64,000 nucleotides of DNA from Chloroflexota bacterium (GTDB lineage: Bacteria > Chloroflexota > Anaerolineae > Aggregatilineales > J027). The notes below the pieces were generated by a model. That model had not been told where the DNA came from, did not search any database, and saw only the letters and a program-made list of their open reading frames with translations. Each line of letters starts with the position of its first letter. Positions within the stretch are counted from its first letter, which is position 1. The DNA is taken from positions 496,001-560,000 of the forward strand of contig QMIT01000001.1 of the NCBI GenBank assembly GCA_024434115.1. The letters are read 5' to 3'. Shown in pieces: positions 56,304 through 64,000 of the stretch. The position numbers and the translations under genes are program-made.

Positions 56304-57614
56304 TCAGCCGCCGCGCAGGAATTCTCCGATTTCAGAGCGCCATAACATCATGATAATCGTGCCGATGATAATATATTGACCGTAGGGGAGAGGTGTAAAG
56401 GCATCATACCCCCCGCGCAAGGTTTGGGCAATTAGAAAGAGGATGCCGCCGAGTGCCCCCAAAAAGACCGTGATAATCGCGGCAAAAATAAAAGCCTGCC
56501 AGCCGATCATCAGACCGCACATTGTCGCCACATAGACATCGCCAAAACCAAAAGCGACTTCGTTTAATTCCTCACCTCTGGCTGAGGCCACCACGCTCGA
56601 AAATATGCCACCCCCCCAAAACATCACCAGAAACAGGCCAAGCCCTAAGCCACCGCCCGCGATGTAATCTACAAAATCTCGATCTGATTCAGGCGCGACC
56701 AACGCCAATATAAAAGCAAGAATGCAGGCGACCAAAATAACGGGGGTGATGATAATGCGATGTTCAAGGTCAATTATGGTGACTAGTATCAAGATGGTGA
56801 GATAGATCATCCATACAAAACGCCGTTCGTTGTCGGGCCAATTCAAGATGATAAACCCAAACAAGACGGCCATCACCACCTCAGTGATTGGATGCCGCCA
56901 GCGCAATTTTGAGCCGGTGTCGCTGCTGCGTTTGCCCGTTAGAAAGGCAAGCAGGCCCGACCAAGTGATTTTGGCGCGAGGTGAGCCGTCCGGGTAGGTA
57001 GGAAGAGTTAGAACACTCGGTTGCTTATTTGGTGGATTCCAAGGAATGGATAGATCATCCAAACGAACCACTGCTTCACCATTGGTAGCGTTGTGTGGGC
57101 CAGTCACTGATAAGATATGATCTTGCCCCAATAATTCATGGAAGGCTTGCACTAGTGACACGAAATTTTCACCGGACTCAGAAAGCCAGTGCAAATGTAC
57201 CCCATCGTAATGCCGCTCATGGATGCTTTGTTGAACATAATTTGCCAACATCACATGGTTTTCAGCAAGGTACGGTTCATGGTGACTTTCTACGGTAATC
57301 CAGTCTAAGGCTTTAATGCCGGGGGCAAGATCGCGGAGCAATGCCCGAAACTCATTGGCAAAATCCCATGCCTGATACTGCCCATCTTGCTGCCATACCC
57401 CGGTCTGGACATACACCAGATCAATCTGGTTGGCCTGCAAGTGATGGACAAGGGCCTCTACTTGGGAACGGATCGGCGGCTGCTTTGTCCATCTATCGGG
57501 TAGCCATGCTGGAAGCAGTTGTTCGTTGGGGAGGTTATCCGACAGCCAATTAATAAGAATGCCCAACGCAAAACCTATCACAGCCATGATGATGGCGAGG
57601 ATGATATTGTCCAT
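56304..57614 (-). CDS. A24 prepilin-peptidase homologue with an unrelated GH18-like insert
   Basis: 436 residues; GAAGGAG precedes the ATG. Residues 1-29 match the first helix of prepilin peptidases (G-I-L-I-N-W-L-S-D-N-L-P). Residues about 240-430 are the A24 membrane aspartyl protease domain: first Asp in I-I-D282-L-E-H-R, second in G356-F-G-D359, with R-W-R-H-P-I-T-E and P-Y-G-Q-Y-I as usual, so both catalytic Asp are present. Between them, instead of the cytoplasmic methylase loop with its CxxC pairs, lie about 200 residues resembling part of a GH18-type barrel (I-D-L-V-Y-V-Q, A-L-D-W-I-T, Y-D-G-V-H-L-H-W). The chitinase acid residues are absent. It may cleave pseudopilin-type substrates without methylating them. 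Confidence 0.8.
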   Translation of the reverse strand: MDNIILAIIMAVIGFALGILINWLSDNLPNEQLLPAWLPDRWTKQPPIRSQVEALVHHLQANQIDLVYVQTGVWQQDGQYQAWDFANEFRALLRDLAPGIKALDWITVESHHEPYLAENHVMLANYVQQSIHERHYDGVHLHWLSESGENFVSLVQAFHELLGQDHILSVTGPHNATNGEAVVRLDDLSIPWNPPNKQPSVLTLPTYPDGSPRAKITWSGLLAFLTGKRSSDTGSKLRWRHPITEVVMAVLFGFIILNWPDNERRFVWMIYLTILILVTIIDLEHRIIITPVILVACILAFILALVAPESDRDFVDYIAGGGLGLGLFLVMFWGGGIFSSVVASARGEELNEVAFGFGDVYVATMCGLMIGWQAFIFAAIITVFLGALGGILFLIAQTLRGGYDAFTPLPYGQYIIIGTIIMMLWRSEIGEFLRGG

Positions 57615-57638
57615 TCCGATAGTTGCTCCTTCAGCAGA

Positions 57639-57800
57639 TTAACGATGTGGCACAGGCCGCCCATTGGGAAAATCTATCCCCTCCGGAAAGGTCGGGGTAG
57701 GGGAGGTGGGCGCGGGGGGGAGCAATCGGATTGAAAGACCAATGACCCCCACCAGCAGCACTACTGCGACAATCGCCAGAAGTACAATTCTAAATCTCAC
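57639..57800 (-). CDS. 53-residue single-helix membrane peptide
   Basis: GTG start at 57800, stop TAA at 57639. Residues 3-22 are strongly hydrophobic (F-R-I-V-L-L-A-I-V-A-V-V-L-L-V-G-V-I), preceded by basic residues and followed by a Pro/Thr-rich, probably extracytoplasmic tail ending R-P-V-P-H-R. Fills the gap between the secreted protease and the prepilin-peptidase homologue; the latter starts 24 nt later with its own ribosome-binding site. A weak GGGA lies upstream of the GTG. No family is recognised. Coordinates come from reading the minus strand directly. Confidence 0.5.
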   Translation of the reverse strand: MRFRIVLLAIVAVVLLVGVIGLSIRLLPPAPTSPTPTFPEGIDFPNGRPVPHR

Positions 57801-57842
57801 TGCATTTTCCCATGATAATGGATGTCGGTTTGAAGCGCGACT

Positions 57843-60254
57843 TTATTGTATCTCACCATAGGATGACAAATCTCGATTGAGCCGCACCTCCAAATTAACG
57901 GGGCTTTCAGTCTCGGTAGTGACTGTTATCCCATCCGAGTTGGCAGGCAAGTAACCTTCGGCACGTATCAGAACGCTGTATAGGGCGGGTTCTTCAAGAG
58001 TGCCACGTGGCAGCAATGCCGGAATCTGGAAAAAGCCTTGCTCATCGGTGGTAGCACGGCCTAAGACCTGCACCGCCTGCCACTCGAAATCTTCGACACT
58101 GAATTCGGCCAACAGCACGACAAACAATGCGCCGGGGATACCTTGATTGGTGGCGGCATCAAATACCTGTCCGGTCATTTGTACCCCTTTGGCGCTGGCG
58201 AAGGCTTCAACGGGAAGTTGCCCCAAGCCGACCTCAACCTGCACCGTTTCGTCGGTTAGGCGAATCCCGCCCATATACAATTCAAATCGGTAGGTGGCAT
58301 CAGGCAAATTGGGCACACCGAGTAGCGAAAAATAATAGTTCTCGCCATTCACGCCCGTAGCCCATTGGGTGCGGTTTTCAATCAGCACTTCATCGTCTAC
58401 CAGCCAGCGCCAACTAAAGGGTGTGCCGGGGCGCACTTGTCGCCAATTGAAAAATACATAAATTGCGGTTGAACCAGCAGGCATAGATTCGCCAACAATG
58501 CTGATAGGTAAGCCGCCTTGTTCGTCACGGGCAAAGCGGAAATCGCTAAAGATGAGGGCTTGGGCATTATTCGCACCACCCGCGCCGCCTGCCACCACAA
58601 AATCGGATGTCACCATCAAACACCAATCACTGAGGGAAGGATGAATGTCTGGACGTACCAAACACCAATCTTCGCCCGATGGTAGTTGGATGTAGATTTC
58701 GAGCCGATAGAGACCGGAGGTAAACCCGATGTCACTGGTGATGCTGGGATCACTGCTAAGGCCGCTTGGCCCGCCAGACCACACCGGGGGTTCCGCTGTA
58801 TTTAGGGGAGGAGAAATCAGATTGCCATTCTGATACCAACGCTGCTGCCAAACGAGACCGTCCCGCATATTTTGATAGTTAAAACGGGCACGAATGATAT
58901 TGCCTTCGGGGATGACGTAATTGGCACCGATTAAGTTGCCAAGCGGGTCTTGAATACCGAATACGAGGTCAGAAAACTGTGGATCGGTTCGTGGGCCGCC
59001 GCCAATGGTAATGCGATGGCTGTCTACCTGTCGTCCTTCAATGAATAGGGTGAATTCATAGACCCCGTTTTCCCAACCCGTTGGCACAGTTCCGCCGATA
59101 TACCACATACCACGTTCGCCGCCACTCCATGTGACGGGAGGCAAACTGTAGAGGACATTGGGTCGTCCCCCAACGGTGGTACGCAGTTCGTAGACCTGCC
59201 CATCTTGCATATTTTGATAATCGAAAAAGAGATAGAGACTGTTTGTACCTGTCGGGAGGCTGGTCACAATACTGGTTGGCATCCCGGCTTCATTGACACC
59301 CGTTGAGACAAAGAGACGTCGAAAGATGGCAGTCTCGGCGGGAGGTGCTAAATCCACCGGGGCTTTTTCCGGGCCGGGTTGAATGCCTAATGCGGCGGCT
59401 CGGACTAACCCTCGGGCTAAACTAGAGGGGCGGATGGCGCTAATCGTGCCGCCTAATGGGATACACAAATCAAGGTTATCTAGTTGGGTATCGCCGTTGG
59501 TGTCATAAACCTGCCGACATTCCAGCGCCTCACCAGCAGCACGGGCCGGGGCAATCGTGGGGACGCCGATGAGTTCCCCATTACGGCTGTACACCCCACC
59601 CCCACTCATGAGACCGGGGATTTCGGCGGAGGTTCGCAGCCAAGCCCGTTCACCCAAACCCGCTTCGGCGGTAAAGCCACCAATTGTTCCACGAATCACG
59701 GTAACAGGGTCGTTGCCGATTTCGGGATAGCCAAAAACCGCGATGGTGTCGTCAATCGTGACGGTGTTGGAATCGCCTAGTTCTACAAAGGGCAGTTGCA
59801 GCGTGCCACGTTCGATACTGCGGCCATCCAAATAACTGGTGATGCGCAGAACGGCCAAATCATAACCGCGATTGAATTCGACGGTTTCCGCGATATAGGT
59901 GGCGACAGGCGGTTCATCGGTGCGCAGAGTCAGGGCGATGACTGTGCGATTTGCCGGACAGCTTTCGGTTGCCTCGACAATATGGGCATTGGTTAACACT
60001 AATCCATCGGCGCTGACCAATGTGCCCGTACCTACACAGGTGATGACCGGCCCGGTATTGGTGTCCACCGTCTGCATGATAAAAACCGTCGCTTTTTTGA
60101 TGTTGTCTTCGTTGAGGCGCACCAATGGCGGGGTATCTTCGTCCTGCGCCTGCGAGGGTGGTGGGAGCAGATTTAAAAAACCAACACCGAGAGTAATCAG
60201 CAAAGGGACAGAGATGAACCAAAGGCGTCGCTGCATGTTAGCTAAATTTCGCAT
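57843..60254 (-). CDS. Secreted trypsin-like serine protease with beta-sandwich repeats
   Basis: 803 residues; GAGGGA precedes the ATG. Signal peptide to about residue 37 (S-Q-A-Q-D). Residues about 45-235 are an S1C-type trypsin fold: His91 (T-N-A-H-I-V-E), Asp132 (Y-D-L-A-V-L-R) and Ser217 (G-L-M-S-G-G-G) form the expected triad; the usual G-N-S-G-G-P is changed around the Ser. No PDZ domain follows. Residues about 305-690 hold three related beta-sandwich units with the recurring L-Y-L-F-F-D-Y-Q-N-M-Q-D-G / F-N-Y-Q-N-M-R-D-G / V-F-F-N-W-R-Q-V-R-P-G pattern. Residues about 700-795 are a carboxypeptidase-regulatory-like domain (T-G-Q-V-F-D-A-A-T-N-Q-G). It is probably exported and surface-associated. 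Confidence 0.85.
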   Translation of the reverse strand: MRNLANMQRRLWFISVPLLITLGVGFLNLLPPPSQAQDEDTPPLVRLNEDNIKKATVFIMQTVDTNTGPVITCVGTGTLVSADGLVLTNAHIVEATESCPANRTVIALTLRTDEPPVATYIAETVEFNRGYDLAVLRITSYLDGRSIERGTLQLPFVELGDSNTVTIDDTIAVFGYPEIGNDPVTVIRGTIGGFTAEAGLGERAWLRTSAEIPGLMSGGGVYSRNGELIGVPTIAPARAAGEALECRQVYDTNGDTQLDNLDLCIPLGGTISAIRPSSLARGLVRAAALGIQPGPEKAPVDLAPPAETAIFRRLFVSTGVNEAGMPTSIVTSLPTGTNSLYLFFDYQNMQDGQVYELRTTVGGRPNVLYSLPPVTWSGGERGMWYIGGTVPTGWENGVYEFTLFIEGRQVDSHRITIGGGPRTDPQFSDLVFGIQDPLGNLIGANYVIPEGNIIRARFNYQNMRDGLVWQQRWYQNGNLISPPLNTAEPPVWSGGPSGLSSDPSITSDIGFTSGLYRLEIYIQLPSGEDWCLVRPDIHPSLSDWCLMVTSDFVVAGGAGGANNAQALIFSDFRFARDEQGGLPISIVGESMPAGSTAIYVFFNWRQVRPGTPFSWRWLVDDEVLIENRTQWATGVNGENYYFSLLGVPNLPDATYRFELYMGGIRLTDETVQVEVGLGQLPVEAFASAKGVQMTGQVFDAATNQGIPGALFVVLLAEFSVEDFEWQAVQVLGRATTDEQGFFQIPALLPRGTLEEPALYSVLIRAEGYLPANSDGITVTTETESPVNLEVRLNRDLSSYGEIQ

Positions 60255-60268
60255 CGGTAAGTCCCTCT

Positions 60269-60874
60269 TTAATATTCGACAGTTTGGAGAAAGCGATCAA
60301 AGTAGGGGCGGTTATCGTCGAAATTTTCAACCGCATCTCGGTACGTCAGAATCACGGCTTGATTACCACGCAGGACGACCAAATCAACGCCTTGCACCAC
60401 GACGGGTACACTCTGCAAAAAAGGGTTAGGGTCGGATTGAATGAAGGAATATTGAATCTCGACGGCATCATCTTCGCCGAGTCTGGTTTCTGAAATGGAT
60501 TGGACGTGATAACCGGGTAGGCGATTTGGCCCTTGTACCACCAGCAAATCTACCACGCTGCGTGGATTGGCATCTGGCCCAACGGTGAGGAGGCTTGCTT
60601 GGATGAGGGTTTTGAAGGGGCGGGCGTTTGGATTTTCCACCCGGAAAACGTAATCCTGTTGATTTACGTCCAACAGCCAATTGAGCGGAATCTGACCGCG
60701 TATACCATTTTCTTCATCTTCAAAGGGTACGGTGCTGTTCAGAATACTGCTCCGAAAGATCATACCCAAGCCCATGAGAGCCAATGTCACCACGATTGCC
60801 AACCCGCTGTTGATGTTAACCCGACGGGCGACCTGTGGTTCGGAAAAATCTTTGGGATTTTCGAAATAGCTCAT
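60269..60874 (-). CDS. Membrane-anchored protein, unknown function
   Basis: 201 residues with one transmembrane helix (about residues 24-42) after a short cytoplasmic N-terminus. The extracytoplasmic part is alpha/beta and begins G-I-R-G-Q-I-P-L-N-W, recalling PsbP/DcrB-like small domains, but I cannot assign a family. Its ATG overlaps the stop codon of the PrsW-like gene (ATGA), and the protease gene starts 14 nt after its own stop: it is translated together with both. Confidence 0.65.
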   Translation of the reverse strand: MSYFENPKDFSEPQVARRVNINSGLAIVVTLALMGLGMIFRSSILNSTVPFEDEENGIRGQIPLNWLLDVNQQDYVFRVENPNARPFKTLIQASLLTVGPDANPRSVVDLLVVQGPNRLPGYHVQSISETRLGEDDAVEIQYSFIQSDPNPFLQSVPVVVQGVDLVVLRGNQAVILTYRDAVENFDDNRPYFDRFLQTVEY

Positions 60875-61752
60875 CGGATACGTCGTACTCCCAGTTTATC
60901 CGCCATACGTGCGTCGGCGCTTTCAATGATAAATGAGAGGATGCCCAAAATGGCCGCACTGACGCCGATGACCAAAAATAAACCGCCGATGGTACGGCTG
61001 CCCAAGCCGCTGGAAATAGCAATGCCCCGAAAGGCAAAATGGACACCACTTAGGATGGCGGCGACCACTAAGCCAGTGGGCAACCAGACCGCCGATGCGT
61101 TGCCGACGGCGAATTCGCCCAAGAAATAGCCAATCACCGCGCCAATGGCAATGTGGATATAGACGTTGGTCAGAATGTTGATAGCAGCAGATGAAAGGGT
61201 CAGTTCGTCATAAAAAACCAGACGCAAATTGAGGACGGTGGCAAAACCAAGCGCGGCTGCGGTGCTGTAGGCGATGCCATCCAAACGAATCCGAAAGCGA
61301 TGGGGCCATAGGGTATAGCGCACGACGGCATATTTGATAAATTCGCTTAGGATGCCAACGGTAAAGGCATAACCGAGGATACGATTAAAAAAGCCTGCCC
61401 CGGGCAGCCAGCGTTCGGGGGTAAAAACCTCGTTCATAATCGGCACGGCGATACCATTTGCCATCACCATGCTCAAAAATACGATGGCGGTAAGGCCCTG
61501 TCGTGGTTCTAGGGCAAGGCGTTCACGACGAATAGAGAAAAACCAGTAGGCGGCGACTGGTAGTAACGCCAATCCACTGCTGAGAGTGCGTGAGTAGGTA
61601 TCGGTAAGGATACCCAAACGGGTTGTGAAGAGAATAAAAAGAACAGCGGCGGCTAACAACCCTAGTTCAATGGTGAGGGGTCGCCAGACGCGCCGATAGG
61701 GAAATGGTTCCTCGCCTTCTTCGGATGGGGCGAGGAGTTGAAAGTCACGCAA
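60871..61752 (-). CDS. PrsW-family membrane protein with degenerate active site
   Basis: 293 residues with about eight membrane helices, starting at a TTG. The PrsW (glutamic/metallo-type intramembrane protease) pattern is visible: D-G-I-A-Y-S-T-A-A-A-L-G-F, a His at 200 and H238-F-A-F. The expected E-E-x-x-K is S136-E137-F-I-K140 and the expected G-F-A-x-x-E-N is G-F-A-T-V-L174-N, so two conserved Glu are missing. PrsW proteins cleave anti-sigma factors in Bacillus; this copy may be inactive or use other residues. It is placed between the ABC exporter and a membrane-anchored protein, all on one strand. Confidence 0.8.
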   Translation of the reverse strand: MRDFQLLAPSEEGEEPFPYRRVWRPLTIELGLLAAAVLFILFTTRLGILTDTYSRTLSSGLALLPVAAYWFFSIRRERLALEPRQGLTAIVFLSMVMANGIAVPIMNEVFTPERWLPGAGFFNRILGYAFTVGILSEFIKYAVVRYTLWPHRFRIRLDGIAYSTAAALGFATVLNLRLVFYDELTLSSAAINILTNVYIHIAIGAVIGYFLGEFAVGNASAVWLPTGLVVAAILSGVHFAFRGIAISSGLGSRTIGGLFLVIGVSAAILGILSFIIESADARMADKLGVRRIR

Positions 61753-61778
61753 ATTTTCTGCTCACTCTTGTTTAATCT

Positions 61779-63590
61779 TTAATCGGCAGCAACTGTGACC
61801 TCGGGCGATATTGCTTCTAAGGGGCGAGCATAGGCCATAGTATAGAGGTCACGATAAACACCACCCTGCTGCAATAGGTTCTCATGCGAACCCTGCTCAA
61901 TAATTTCACCATGATCTATCACCACAATCAAGTCGGCGTTGGTGATGGTACTGAGCCGATGGGCTATCACGAAGCTAGTACGCCCTTTTAGGAGACGCTC
62001 TAGGGCACTCTGGATAATCTTCTCGGTCTGGGTGTCAATGCTGCTGGTCGCCTCATCCAAAATGAGGATGCGCGGATCGGCAAGCAGGGCACGGGCAAAG
62101 GCTAACAATTGGCGCTGACCCGCCGAAAGCAGCGAACCCCCCTCACGAACCTCGGTATTATACCCGTTTTCCAATCGCATGATAAAGTCGTGAGCACCCA
62201 CCGCTTTGGCAGCGTCTATCACATCCTCATCTGACGCCTCCAAGCGGCCATAGCGAATATTTTCCATAACGGTACCGGAAAAAAGGTAGGTTTCTTGCAG
62301 CACGACCCCCATCTGACGGCGCAGACTTTCTTGGGTGACGGTGCGGACATCATAGCCATCAATGGTCAACTTGCCATCGGTAATGTCATAAAAGCGCGTG
62401 ACCAGTTTGATAATCGTGCTTTTACCCGCCCCCGTATGCCCGACCAACGCGACGGTTGACCCGGCAGGCACATCCAGATTAACGCCCTTCAATACCATTT
62501 CGCCGTCACTATATCGAAATTCGACATTTTCAAATTGAACATGGCCCTGAATTTGGGGGAGTTCGCTGGCGTCCGGCGCATCCTGTACTTCGATAGGGGT
62601 GTCGAGCAGGGTGAAGATTTTGTCCCCGGCGGCCATGACCGCTTGGAATACATTATAGCGTTGGGCCAGCATACGAATGGGGAAGAAGAATTCATCAATA
62701 TACAGAACGAACGTGAGCAGTGTGAACACCGAGAGTTGTTGTTTTAAGACCAGCGTGCCGCCAACATAAATCATCGCGCCCGTCGCCACCCCGCCGACCA
62801 ATTCAATGCTAGGGAAGAAAAAGCCGCTGATACGCGCCGCTGCGACATTCGCTTCACGATTATTGTAATCAATCTTGGAGACGAAGCGCTGATAGTTGTA
62901 ACTCTCACGTGCAAAGGCTTGGGTGACACGCACACCGTTAAAGGCTTCGGCAAGTTCGGCGTTGACGAGGGCATTGGTTTCACGCACACGGATATAGGCT
63001 TTACGGGCAAAGATGCGCCAGAAATTTGCAATCGTAATTAAAATCAACAGCACGACCAACGCCACGCCAGTTAGGGTCAGGTTAATTATGGACATGGAAA
63101 TGAGGATGCCAATCAAAATGAGCATTTCGCGCACCGTACCGACGACAGCAAAAGTAATCGCCTCTCGCAGAACGCTGACATCGCTGATAACCCGTGCGAT
63201 CAGACGACCTGTCTCGTAATTCGAAAAAAACGACATCGAGAAATATTGGATTTTCTCAAATAGGTCGTTGCGCAATTTCTCGATAATACGTTGTCCCGCG
63301 TAAGCCATGTTTGCTAGTTGAATGCGAAACCCCAAGAAGCCAAGCCCCTGAACTAGGATATAACCAAAGACGCCTGCGCCCACTAAGGACATATTGCCTT
63401 TGCGGATACCCTCATCCACTGCCCAGCCAATCAGCGGTGGCCCCATGATATTGGCGATGACGACAAACAACATCGCCGTAAACGCAATCACCACATTTTT
63501 CTTGTAGGGTTTGAGATAACTAAAGAGACGCTTGGTTACTTGCCAGTCGAAACCTTTACCGGCTTCTGTTGCTGCTTGTGAAAGTGCCAT
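61779..63590 (-). CDS. ABC exporter half-transporter, consensus nucleotide site
   Basis: 603 residues: transmembrane domain (about 35-320, six helices) and nucleotide-binding domain (about 350-585). Walker A G-H-T-G-A-G-K-S-T, signature L-S-A-G-Q-R-Q, Walker B I-L-I-L-D-E-A-T-S-S-I-D with the catalytic Glu, and the switch A-H-R-L-S-T-I are complete. It is a type IV (MsbA/multidrug-like) exporter. The gene at 63615 encodes a second half with altered residues, indicating a heterodimer like TM287/288 or BmrCD. Substrate not inferable. Confidence 0.92.
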   Translation of the reverse strand: MALSQAATEAGKGFDWQVTKRLFSYLKPYKKNVVIAFTAMLFVVIANIMGPPLIGWAVDEGIRKGNMSLVGAGVFGYILVQGLGFLGFRIQLANMAYAGQRIIEKLRNDLFEKIQYFSMSFFSNYETGRLIARVISDVSVLREAITFAVVGTVREMLILIGILISMSIINLTLTGVALVVLLILITIANFWRIFARKAYIRVRETNALVNAELAEAFNGVRVTQAFARESYNYQRFVSKIDYNNREANVAAARISGFFFPSIELVGGVATGAMIYVGGTLVLKQQLSVFTLLTFVLYIDEFFFPIRMLAQRYNVFQAVMAAGDKIFTLLDTPIEVQDAPDASELPQIQGHVQFENVEFRYSDGEMVLKGVNLDVPAGSTVALVGHTGAGKSTIIKLVTRFYDITDGKLTIDGYDVRTVTQESLRRQMGVVLQETYLFSGTVMENIRYGRLEASDEDVIDAAKAVGAHDFIMRLENGYNTEVREGGSLLSAGQRQLLAFARALLADPRILILDEATSSIDTQTEKIIQSALERLLKGRTSFVIAHRLSTITNADLIVVIDHGEIIEQGSHENLLQQGGVYRDLYTMAYARPLEAISPEVTVAAD

Positions 63591-63614
63591 AAGTTTCCGT
63601 TCCTTCCGATAAAG

Positions 63615-64000
63615 TTAGCTACCGCTCATTTGGGCTTCACGGATTTTGATCTTGTCCGTCGAGCGCACATTGTCCTGTTCCAAAAGGCCACCCAACGCCA
63701 TAAGCTCGTGTTTGAGGCGTTCCTGATCGGCGAGTTGTAGGCGGTAGATGTCAGCATAGAGGCCGTTTTTCGCCAGTAGATCATGGTGCGTGCCGCGTTC
63801 GGCAATCTCGCCACGATCCAAAACCAGAATTTGATCGGCGTTTTGGACAGTGGTTAGACGTTGGGCAATGACAAAGGTGGTGCGGCCTTCCATCAAACGA
63901 TTGAGGGCTTCTTGAATCAGATATTCCGTGCGGGTGTCTACGCTGCTGGTCGAATCGTCCAGAATCAAAATGCGGGGATCCACCAACAAGGCACGCGCAA
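63615..64000 (-). CDS. ABC exporter half-transporter, degenerate nucleotide site (C-terminal part, cut by window edge)
   Basis: 128 residues of the nucleotide-binding domain of a second ABC half-transporter; the gene continues beyond the window. Walker B reads I-L-I-L-D-D-S-T-S-S-V-D, with Asp where the catalytic Glu should be, and the switch motif reads A-Q-R-L-T-T-V, with Gln for the His. Both changes are typical of the degenerate site in heterodimeric exporters. The stop is 24 nt before the start of the partner gene, so the two are an operon. The tail has an additional 40 charged residues. Confidence 0.88.
   Translation of the reverse strand, partial: ARALLVDPRILILDDSTSSVDTRTEYLIQEALNRLMEGRTTFVIAQRLTTVQNADQILVLDRGEIAERGTHHDLLAKNGLYADIYRLQLADQERLKHELMALGGLLEQDNVRSTDKIKIREAQMSGS

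Noticed and set aside
57519..57861. Plus-strand frames across the gap between the prepilin-peptidase and protease genes
   Set aside because: They run antisense to the small minus-strand membrane peptide and have poor composition and no ribosome-binding site.

Overview
The window is 64 kb of bacterial chromosome, mid-GC by eye, with dense coding on both strands and a mix of housekeeping and accessory genes. I saw no rRNA, tRNA, insertion sequence, prophage or CRISPR array. Several features suggest a member of the Chloroflexota (Anaerolineae-like): BTAD regulators, FHA-winged-helix proteins, CHAT-CARDB proteins, many PPC/PD40/M23 surface proteins, an ADP-forming acetate-CoA ligase, and a mevalonate kinase beside a UbiA phosphoribosyltransferase. 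This is inference from gene content and style; no marker was aligned.

Layout. 1-3.2 kb: end of fabH, a terminator, then a full-length rel ((p)ppGpp synthetase/hydrolase). 3.2-8.1 kb: accessory block of a BTAD-type regulator, a secreted Phe/Gly/Cys-rich protein and a CHAT-TM-CARDB protein, separated by clear terminators. 8.2-11.3 kb: an amidohydrolase fused to a CYTH-like domain, then a D-threonine-aldolase-like enzyme. 11.3-13.6 kb (minus strand): FHA-winged-helix regulator, xisH, xisI and an unrecognised third gene. 13.8-16.5 kb: moeA, a VKOR-type thiol oxidase, an S1-domain protein. 16.7-21.5 kb: a membrane protein fused to an exo/endonuclease/phosphatase domain, RNase III, an SDR and a flavin monooxygenase. 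21.7-27.6 kb: three exported proteins (PD40 propeller, M23 peptidase, PPC-repeat protein). 27.7-30.4 kb: recA with a well-formed promoter and LexA-type operator, a DsbA-like protein and an acetyltransferase. 30.5-35.6 kb: rpoC as a transcription unit of its own, without rpoB next to it. 36.7-41.2 kb: gyrA, mevalonate kinase, a UbiA family enzyme. 41.4-43.4 kb: acetyltransferase, VOC protein, tlyA. 43.4-49.6 kb (minus): ADP-forming acetate-CoA ligase, a DRTGG protein, enolase, pyruvate kinase, forming the lower glycolysis-to-acetate energy route. 49.6-53.2 kb: double hot-dog thioesterase, cysteine desulfurase and mnmA (tRNA 2-thiouridine). 53.4-56.3 kb: an orphan multi-PAS/GAF histidine kinase. 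56.3-64 kb (minus): an envelope/export block of a heterodimeric ABC exporter, a PrsW-like protein, a membrane-anchored protein, a secreted trypsin-like protease with repeats, a 53-residue membrane peptide and an aberrant prepilin peptidase.

The most unusual items are the XisH-XisI operon with an FHA regulator and no recombinase, the deaminase-CYTH fusion, and the prepilin-peptidase homologue whose methylase loop is replaced by a domain resembling a catalytically dead GH18 barrel. Several enzymes also lack a key residue: the EEP domain, PrsW, one half of the ABC exporter, and GyrA at the quinolone position.
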